NCBI GenBank assembly: GCA_028712475.1
Contig: JAQTQB010000011.1
Span: forward strand, 54,116-118,115
DNA from: Verrucomicrobiales bacterium
GTDB lineage: Bacteria > Verrucomicrobiota > Verrucomicrobiia > Limisphaerales > UBA11358
DNA: 64,000 nt
Direction of reading: 5' to 3'
A model generated the notes under the pieces. The model did not search any database, was not told the origin of the DNA, and saw only the letters and a program-made list of their open reading frames with translations. Numbering within the stretch: the stretch's first letter is position 1; every line of letters begins with the position of its first letter. Position numbers and translations under genes: made by a program. Of the stretch, positions 62,748-64,000 are shown piece after piece.

Positions 62748-64000
62748 TTAGAACAACGAGTAAGCTATGCCGGTTTGAACCCGCCAGACGTCTCCGTGGG
62801 CACCGCTCTTCTCGTCCTTGTAGCCGTAAAGGCATTCCAAGCCTACACTCAAACGTTTGCGCAACTGCCATACCAGGTTCCCGCTGCCGTAGTAGGTTTC
62901 GTGGTAGGCGGCCGGATCCTGCGCCGATTCGTTCTGCAGGTTCACATAGCCAAACGTCGCGGTTGAACGGAACTTCTCCGACCACTGATGGGTGTAACCG
63001 ACCATGGGGGCAACGTAGGTCAAGGGTTTTAAATCCCCTTCGTTATTGTAGGCGGCATCACCACCGTTGAATCCGTTGTAGGTGAAGTTGTCGTTGCAGA
63101 AGTGAAAAATGCCCTGCCCGTATGTGATCTGCGCCTGAACCGAGTCATGCTCCAGCACGTTGAGGCTGGTGGACAGGTTGAGTCCCCAGCCAAAGACATT
63201 CTGCTGGCCGGTGGTGGGGCTGTTGGCACCCACATCGCGGAAGATGGTGGCAAATTGCACATGTCCCCGCTTGGCATCCTCCCATCGGATGTTGAACCCG
63301 CCGTCGGGCAGGTGATCCACGTTCGAGGCATCCGCATTCGCGCCGGTATTGTCCACCTCCGAGGCCGGATCCTGAATACCGAAGTTCAACTGCCAATTCT
63401 CGCACAGCGGCACCATGTAACGCACCGTGGCCTGGCGGGCGAAGATCATCGAGTTCGGGCCCTCGAAATCCACCGTGTCAGGCCATACGTCCGGATCCTC
63501 GAAAATGCTGTAGGTGAACCCGGCGGTGACGTTGTAGAACTGCCCGTATAGTTGCTTCAGGCGATAATTCATGCCGCTGCCGCTCCCGAAGAAGTCATTG
63601 TTGTAATAAAAGCGGAAGTTTCCAGGTATGTTCGGCGCCCGCACATCGAGGCTCAAGGACGAACCCTTGGCTGTCATGTTGAACTGTTCACCGCCGCCGG
63701 CCCCCGGCGTGTTGTTCATCGGTATCGTCGCCGTGACGAACCGGTCCGGGTTGCCGGAATTCTGGCTGTCCTCCATCATGTCCACCCGCGGCTTGGCGTT
63801 GAACTTGATTAGCGCCGGCGTGTTCGGAATGGGGATGAAGCCACGATATTCGGGATCCAGCGTGAGATCATCTAGACGTGGAGCCGCCTCCTGCTGATCG
63901 TTCAAGTTGTTGCGGTCGGCGATTGCGCTGGCGTGCGGGATGATGGGTTTGGTCGGGGGCAGAAAGCTGACTCCTTCCGCAGCATTGGTTCCCGGCGCGG
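62748..64000 (-). CDS. DcaP-like outer membrane porin, 5' end outside the window
   Basis: The frame runs from the stop at 62748 through the right edge; at least 417 residues are visible. After a linker with ALIKFNAKPRVDMMED, barrel strands follow: SLSLDVRAPNIPGNFRFYYN, YGQFYNVTAGFTYSIF, IFARQATVRYMVPL, and the last strand VWRVQTGIAYSLF with a terminal Phe. This is the DcaP-type trimeric porin pattern. The N-terminal coiled coil of that family would lie outside the window. It may import dicarboxylates or related solutes; the substrate is not evident. Confidence 0.82.
   Translation of the reverse strand, partial: APGTNAAEGVSFLPPTKPIIPHASAIADRNNLNDQQEAAPRLDDLTLDPEYRGFIPIPNTPALIKFNAKPRVDMMEDSQNSGNPDRFVTATIPMNNTPGAGGGEQFNMTAKGSSLSLDVRAPNIPGNFRFYYNNDFFGSGSGMNYRLKQLYGQFYNVTAGFTYSIFEDPDVWPDTVDFEGPNSMIFARQATVRYMVPLCENWQLNFGIQDPASEVDNTGANADASNVDHLPDGGFNIRWEDAKRGHVQFATIFRDVGANSPTTGQQNVFGWGLNLSTSLNVLEHDSVQAQITYGQGIFHFCNDNFTYNGFNGGDAAYNNEGDLKPLTYVAPMVGYTHQWSEKFRSTATFGYVNLQNESAQDPAAYHETYYGSGNLVWQLRKRLSVGLECLYGYKDEKSGAHGDVWRVQTGIAYSLF

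Overview
The window looks like a chromosomal segment of a verrucomicrobial bacterium (Opitutales/Pedosphaerales-like). The evidence is circumstantial. It includes a large Cas12b whose conserved C-terminal half resembles the Opitutaceae-type effector, a sigma factor with the glycine-rich membrane tail seen in this phylum, a fragment of an H-X9-DG pseudopilin, a four-helix-bundle protein flanked by 7-bp repeats, and GC-rich coding sequence with long antisense shadow frames. No 16S or tRNA gene is visible, so the taxonomy is inferred.

Layout. 1-8.2 kb is mostly minus-strand housekeeping: the end of a flavoprotein, a lipoprotein, an unusual sigma factor, nitronate monooxygenase, DUF167, aquaporin, FKBP, LamG-VanZ and 6-phosphogluconate dehydrogenase. 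8.4-17.1 kb is a complete type V-B CRISPR-Cas locus on the plus strand: cas12b, a cas4-cas1 fusion, a four-helix-bundle gene, cas2, a predicted tracrRNA, and an array of 15 identical 36-bp repeats with 14 spacers, closed by a 27-bp inverted repeat. 17.1-22.3 kb holds a hypothetical gene, lpxI, an orphan histidine-kinase phosphoacceptor domain and secA. 22.4-32.6 kb is a plus-strand metal-homeostasis region: a three-part HME-RND efflux pump, a zinc-ribbon protein, a porin-like protein, and a metal ABC binding protein and permease with no ATPase gene beside them. 32.7-41.2 kb carries icd, a ParDE-like pair, gene remnants, xseB-dxs, a secreted nuclease/phosphatase-family protein, xseA, a chimeric pseudogene and a potassium channel.

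41.2-64 kb is a long, nearly uninterrupted minus-strand block: glycogen phosphorylase, class II aldolase, a GH13 and a GH63-like glycosidase, several lipoproteins, SulP and AI-2E membrane proteins, an MlaA-hydrolase fusion, polyphosphate kinase 2, an OMF/HlyD/DUF3302 export set, and a DcaP-like porin cut by the window edge. Several neighbours overlap by ATGA, which suggests co-translation. The block combines glycan breakdown, polyphosphate energy metabolism and envelope functions.

The most notable system is the CRISPR locus. Its effector is about 1,399 aa, well above the roughly 1,100 aa of the biochemically studied Cas12b proteins. The region between cas2 and the array contains a two-block anti-repeat of 10 bp and 8 bp that predicts the tracrRNA. 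The adaptation module is split by a four-helix-bundle gene set among heptameric repeats. Other oddities are a sigma factor that has lost region 4, an N-terminal Cax/C-terminal hydrolase chimera, a 7-bp tandem repeat inside xseA, and an MlaA-alpha/beta hydrolase fusion.
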